59,745 nt of DNA from Actinomycetes bacterium (GTDB lineage Bacteria; Actinomycetota; Actinomycetes; Jiangellales; Jiangellaceae). The DNA lies in assembly GCA_021793295.1 (NCBI GenBank), contig JAJYTA010000007.1, forward strand, positions 1-59,745, written 5' to 3'. The notes beneath the pieces were generated by a model that was given only the letters and a program-made list of their open reading frames with translations, had not been told where the DNA came from and made no database searches. Position 1 is the first letter of the stretch. Every line of letters starts with the position of its first letter. This document shows positions 56,519 to 59,745 of the stretch, piece after piece. The position numbers and the translations under genes were made by a program.

Positions 56519-57151
56519 TCAGTCGAGGCCGGCAGACAGGGTGCGCACGAGCGTCTCCTGGACCCAGCCGAGCCAGTCGTAGACGTCGTGGACGTGACGG
56601 CGCGGGTCGTTCTCGTCCAGCGCCTGCCACTGCTCGTCGTCGCCCTCGCTGACCCCGAGGCGGGTTCCCAGGGCCAGGCGCAGGTCGGTCAACGTCCGCA
56701 GCCACGCCTGCGATTCGTCGCCGTCCAGTTCGATCCGGATCTTCTCGCGCGGCTTGCTGGAATCGTTGGCCAGCCCGTCCTCGGCCGTGGCCAGCGACGC
56801 CAGCACGGTGGCTGCCGTGCCGGCCTTGGCCTCGCGCAGGCCGCGCTCGGTGAACCGGCGGAAGTCCGAGGCGGCTTCGTCGTCGTCGGGGTAGGCATCG
56901 GGGAACAGCCGTAGCAGGACGGGGTCGGTGGGGCGCTTTTGTTCTTCGTCGCTGAGTCCGAGCTCGGCGGCCCAGCCGGTGTCGCCAGGACTGGCGGCGT
57001 GCTCGTCGCGGACCAGTTCGAGTAGCTGCCCGACCAGCGAACGCAGCAGCTCTATCTCGACGGTGTGGAAGGAAGCGGCGACACCGCCGCCTCGGGCCCG
57101 ACGGAACGCGGTACTCAGACTCGGTCCCCCGCCTTCTGCAACGTCGCCCAC
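56519..57151 (-). CDS. DUF2017 protein
   Basis: A 210-residue protein of the DUF2017 family, which always lies next to clpS and mec in actinobacteria. Typical parts are [55 protein letters not shown] and [19 protein letters not shown]. Function unknown. GTG 57151 overlaps the 3' end of clpS by 37 bases; a shorter start near the clpS stop is possible, but no ATG or GTG is available there. Confidence 0.88.
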   Translation of the reverse strand: MGDVAEGGGPSLSTAFRRARGGGVAASFHTVEIELLRSLVGQLLELVRDEHAASPGDTGWAAELGLSDEEQKRPTDPVLLRLFPDAYPDDDEAASDFRRFTERGLREAKAGTAATVLASLATAEDGLANDSSKPREKIRIELDGDESQAWLRTLTDLRLALGTRLGVSEGDDEQWQALDENDPRRHVHDVYDWLGWVQETLVRTLSAGLD

Positions 57152-57411
57152 AAGCCATACGAGTGCATGGCCTCCACGTCCCGTTCCATCTCCTCCCGCG
57201 TCCCGGAGGACACCACGGCCTTACCCTTCTCATGCACCTCGAGCATGAGCTTCTCGGCCTTGACCTTCGGATAGGCGAAGTATGTCTGAAAAACGTAGGT
57301 CACGTAGGACATGAGGTTGACCGGATCGTTCCAGACGACCGTGACCCATGGCACGTCGGCCACGGGGGCCTCCTCGGCCTCCGGGCGCTCGATCTCAACG
57401 GGTGCGGTCAT
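57115..57411 (-). CDS. clpS: ATP-dependent Clp protease adaptor ClpS
   Basis: A 98-residue N-degron adaptor for the Clp protease. [20 protein letters not shown] with [20 protein letters not shown] is the family signature (D-P-V-N at the substrate pocket). The N-terminal 20 residues are the flexible extension. ATG 57411 has AGGGGGT five bases upstream, preferred to the GTG one codon earlier. It starts the clpS-DUF2017-mec-cysO-cysM unit. Confidence 0.94.
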   Translation of the reverse strand: MTAPVEIERPEAEEAPVADVPWVTVVWNDPVNLMSYVTYVFQTYFAYPKVKAEKLMLEVHEKGKAVVSSGTREEMERDVEAMHSYGLWATLQKAGDRV

Positions 57412-57539
57412 CACGACCCCCTATGGTGTCATCTCCGGCCATCACCCGGCGTTTGCCCGCCCCGGCAGGTGGTGTACATGCACAGCTCACGTCGCTCCGC
57501 ACGAGCCAACACCCCATCATCCCTCTTGAGACCGTCCCG

Positions 57540-57554
57540 GCGCCAGTCTGGCGC
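57540..57554. promoter_or_regulatory. Inverted repeat before the pncB-type gene
   Basis: GCGCCAG and CTGGCGC flank a single T. The site lies 37 bases before the start of the nicotinate phosphoribosyltransferase gene, over the expected -35 region. A CATAGTCT (-10-like) follows at 57582-57589, seven bases before the GTG, which would give a leaderless transcript. The regulator is unknown. Confidence 0.4.
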
Positions 57555-57590
57555 GCTGCTGGGCTCGTACGCCGGTTAGCGCATAGTCTG

Positions 57591-58895
57591 GTGCCTGTGT
57601 CGGGTACGACTGCGCTGCTCACCGACCAGTACGAGCTGACGATGCTCCAGGCCGCGCTGGCCAGGGGGACCGGTCAGCGCCGGTCGGTCTTCGAGGTCTT
57701 CGCCCGGCGGTTACCCGAGGGCCGCCGGTACGGCGTCGTCGCCGGAACCGGCCGCCTGCTCCAGGCGATCGAGTCGTTCCGCTTCGACGACGACGTATTG
57801 GCGTTCCTGCGCGAGACCGACGTGGTCGACGACGCGACCGTGGAGTGGCTGTCCGAATACCGCTTCACCGGCGACATCTGGGGTTACGGCGAAGGAGATG
57901 CGTACTTCCCGTACTCGCCGCTGCTCGTGGTCGAAGGCACGTTCGCCGAAGCGGTCCTGCTCGAGACGCTCGCGCTGTCGATCCTCAACTTCGACTCCGC
58001 CGTCGCGTCGGCGGCCTCACGGATGACCGGAGCCGCGGGCGAACGCCCCTGCATCGAGATGGGCTCGCGACGCACCCACGAGCACGCTGCCGTCGCAGCG
58101 GCCCGAGCGGCCTACATCGCCGGCTTCGAGTCCACGAGCAACTTGGAAGCCGGCCGGCAGTACGGCGTGCCCACCCGCGGCACCAGCGCACATTCGTTCA
58201 CCCTGCTGCACGACTCCGAGCACGACGCGTTCACCGCCCAGGTCGACTCCCTCGGGAAGAAGACCACATTGCTGGTCGACACCTACGACGTCGCCGAAGC
58301 GGTGAAGACCGGCATCCGCATCGCCGGGCCGGACCTCGGTGCGGTGCGCCTGGACTCCGGCGACCTGGTGTCGCTGGCCAGCGAGGTCCGGGCGCAACTC
58401 GACGCGCTCGGCGCCACCGCCACCCGCATCGTCGTCACCAGCGACCTCGACGAGCACGCCATCGCCGCGCTGGCCTCGGCGCCCGTCGACGTCTACGGCG
58501 TCGGCACGTCGCTGGTCACCGGGGCCGGCGCGCCGACGGCCGGGCTGGTCTACAAGCTGGTCGCTCGTGAAAGTGACGACGGCGACATGATCTCGGTCGA
58601 GAAGAGCAGCCCCGGCAAATCCAGCAGGGGCGGGCGGAAGTACGCGATGCGCCGACGCGACCCGCGCGGCATCGCCCGCGCCGAGGTCCTCGGTGTCGGT
58701 CACGAACCCGCCGACGACGGCGACGACCGCCCGTTGCTGCGTCCACTCGTCCGCTCGGGCGAGATCGTCGGGCACGAGCCCCTCGACGCCGCCCGCCGTC
58801 GCCATGCCGCCGCGCGAGCCGAACTCCCCCCGACCGCGTTGCAGATGTCCCGCGGAGAACCCGCGATCCCCACGCTGTACGAGGAGTCTTCATGA
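57591..58895 (+). CDS. pncB: Nicotinate phosphoribosyltransferase
   Basis: A 434-residue enzyme that makes nicotinate mononucleotide for NAD salvage. Typical regions are LLTDQYELTMLQAALARGTG, FEVFARRLPEGRRYGVVAGTG, EMGSRRTHEHAAVAAARAAY, LEAGRQYGVPTRGTSAHSF and VRLDSGDLVSLASEV. GTG 57591 (or GTG 57597) begins very close to a -10-like box and no ribosome-binding site is visible, so translation is probably leaderless. It overlaps the nicotinamidase gene. Confidence 0.94.
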   Translation: MPVSGTTALLTDQYELTMLQAALARGTGQRRSVFEVFARRLPEGRRYGVVAGTGRLLQAIESFRFDDDVLAFLRETDVVDDATVEWLSEYRFTGDIWGYGEGDAYFPYSPLLVVEGTFAEAVLLETLALSILNFDSAVASAASRMTGAAGERPCIEMGSRRTHEHAAVAAARAAYIAGFESTSNLEAGRQYGVPTRGTSAHSFTLLHDSEHDAFTAQVDSLGKKTTLLVDTYDVAEAVKTGIRIAGPDLGAVRLDSGDLVSLASEVRAQLDALGATATRIVVTSDLDEHAIAALASAPVDVYGVGTSLVTGAGAPTAGLVYKLVARESDDGDMISVEKSSPGKSSRGGRKYAMRRRDPRGIARAEVLGVGHEPADDGDDRPLLRPLVRSGEIVGHEPLDAARRRHAAARAELPPTALQMSRGEPAIPTLYEESS

Positions 58896-59491
58896 CGCGC
58901 GCACTGATCGTCGTCGATGTGCAGAACGACTTCTGCGAAGGCGGAGCGCTCGCCGTCAACGGCGGCGCCGACACCGCCTACGCGATCTCAGAGGTGCTGA
59001 AAGAGTGGGTCGAAGCGGACGAGGGCGAGCGCCGCTACGACTACGTGGTCGCCACTCGTGACCACCACATCGACCCCGGCGACCACTTCTCTGACGATCC
59101 CGACTACGTCACCAGCTGGCCGCCGCACTGCGTGGCGGGCACCGACGGCGCAGCCCTACATCCCAATCTCGACCCACAGCCGTTCGACGCCGTGTTCAAC
59201 AAGGGCGAGTACTCCCACGGCTACTCCGGTTTCGAAGGACGGTGCCAGGACGGGTCCAGCCTCGAGGAATGGCTGCGCTCGCGCGGCGTGACCGATGTCG
59301 ATGTGGTCGGTATCGCCACCGACCATTGCGTGCGCGCCACCTCCATCGACGCAGCCCGTGCGGGTTTCAACTCGCGCGTGCTGCTCGACCTCACCGCCGG
59401 GGTGTCGAGCCAGACGACGCAGCGAGCGCTGGAGGACATGCGCGCCGCCGGAGTCCAGCTGGAGGGCAAACCGGTCGTCCGCGCGGCGTAG
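58892..59491 (+). CDS. pncA: Nicotinamidase (isochorismatase fold)
   Basis: A 199-residue hydrolase that converts nicotinamide to nicotinate, the substrate of the upstream enzyme. The catalytic triad is visible: D9 (ALIVVDVQNDFCEGGALAV), K104 (AVFNKGEYS) and C146 (GIATDHCVRATSI). Metal-site residues are in TRDHHIDPGDHF. The start overlaps the pncB stop (ATGA), so the pair is an NAD-salvage operon. Confidence 0.94.
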   Translation: MTRALIVVDVQNDFCEGGALAVNGGADTAYAISEVLKEWVEADEGERRYDYVVATRDHHIDPGDHFSDDPDYVTSWPPHCVAGTDGAALHPNLDPQPFDAVFNKGEYSHGYSGFEGRCQDGSSLEEWLRSRGVTDVDVVGIATDHCVRATSIDAARAGFNSRVLLDLTAGVSSQTTQRALEDMRAAGVQLEGKPVVRAA

Positions 59492-59553
59492 GCGGGCGTC
59501 GCCCCACTCCTGGAGACTTTTCCACTCATCCCGCGCGCCGGAAGGGTGAACAA

Positions 59554-59568
59554 CCCTCCACCAGAGGG
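59554..59568 (+). terminator. Short hairpin after pncA
   Basis: CCCTC and GAGGG enclose CACCA, 63 bases past the nicotinamidase stop. The stem is short and no U tract follows; a terminator role is tentative. Confidence 0.35.
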
Positions 59569-59580
59569 CTGTGTTGGTGG

Positions 59581-59731
59581 GTCGTGAAGATCGTCGTGTG
59601 AGCCCCGACCGAATCCGGTCGGTCGTGAAGATCGTCGTGTGAAGATCCGCACCCTATACCGGCAAATTCAGCCACGACGATCTTCACGACCAGCCGAACC
59701 CCGCAACTACCCGCACGACGATCTTCACGAC
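59581..59731. repeat. GTCGTGAAGATCGTCGTG repeats (41-bp period, inverted halves)
   Basis: GTCGTGAAGATCGTCGTG lies at 59581-59598 and 59622-59639; its reverse complement CACGACGATCTTCACGAC lies at 59673-59690 and 59714-59731. Both pairs are spaced 41 bp apart. The array therefore consists of two direct copies and two inverted copies, able to form long hairpins. It continues to the window edge without a gene. Confidence 0.85.
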
Positions 59732-59745
59732 GCGGGCAGGACGCC

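Overview
The window is high-GC DNA with strong G/C bias at third codon positions, frequent GTG starts, Tat-type lipoproteins, a TetR/MarR/MerR/LacI-rich regulator set and a gene block also found in Mycobacterium (clpS, DUF2017, mec, cysO, cysM, murI, MBL hydrolase, rph, rdgB, with a nicotinate phosphoribosyltransferase beside clpS). It comes from an actinomycete chromosome. Gene content would fit a Jiangella-like soil actinobacterium, but that placement is a guess. No phage, insertion sequence or CRISPR array is visible.

Layout. Positions 1-5,800 hold small regulator modules: a TetR gene cut at its N-terminus at the window edge; a tellurite/dicarboxylate-type (TDT) transporter divergent from a TetR gene and sharing a perfect 25-bp palindrome; an autoregulated MerR gene; and a divergent YceI/MarR pair with twin operators. 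Positions 6,200-9,340 encode a sugar-type ABC importer (lipoprotein plus two permeases, no ATPase). A tRNA-Lys follows at 9,454. Positions 9,960-22,250 are housekeeping and hypothetical genes: LigD-type polymerase domain, FUSC exporter, GroES-like protein, Bcp peroxiredoxin, VOC protein, a membrane/lipoprotein fusion, tRNA-Leu, a GNAT enzyme, and a two-component system next to an ABC-2 exporter. Positions 22,397-31,201 carry hrpA, a GH36 alpha-galactosidase and metE, with a cobalamin riboswitch in front of metE.

Positions 32,800-46,590 form the main accessory locus, an arabinan/arabinoside utilisation island: LacI repressor, GH51 arabinofuranosidase, two complete binding-protein/permease sets, two GH43 enzymes (one secreted, one lipoprotein) and a GH172 (DUF2961) enzyme. 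Secreted and surface enzymes would release arabino-oligosaccharides, the two importers would take them up, and the signal-less GH51 and GH172 enzymes would finish them inside. None of the three importers in the window has its own ATPase, so a shared MsiK-type ATPase elsewhere is implied.

Positions 46,600-59,491 hold a membrane sulfite-oxidase-like protein, an SDR lacking its catalytic residues, and the conserved rdgB-rph-murI-cysM-cysO-mec-clpS block, ending with NAD-salvage genes (nicotinate phosphoribosyltransferase and nicotinamidase). A gene with an AbiEi-type N-terminus and a Vsr/DUF559-like C-terminus sits between cysM and murI, flanked on both sides by repeats with a 103-bp period.

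The most unusual signal is repetitive intergenic DNA. A roughly 70-85 bp element occurs four times (near 32.8, 45.4, 49.2 and 56.5 kb), always just past a gene's 3' end in the same orientation relative to that gene; in two cases it supplies the last residues (VNDHVH) and the stop codon. Two other palindromic families occur at 53.1-54.6 kb (103-bp period) and at 59.6-59.73 kb (41-bp period).
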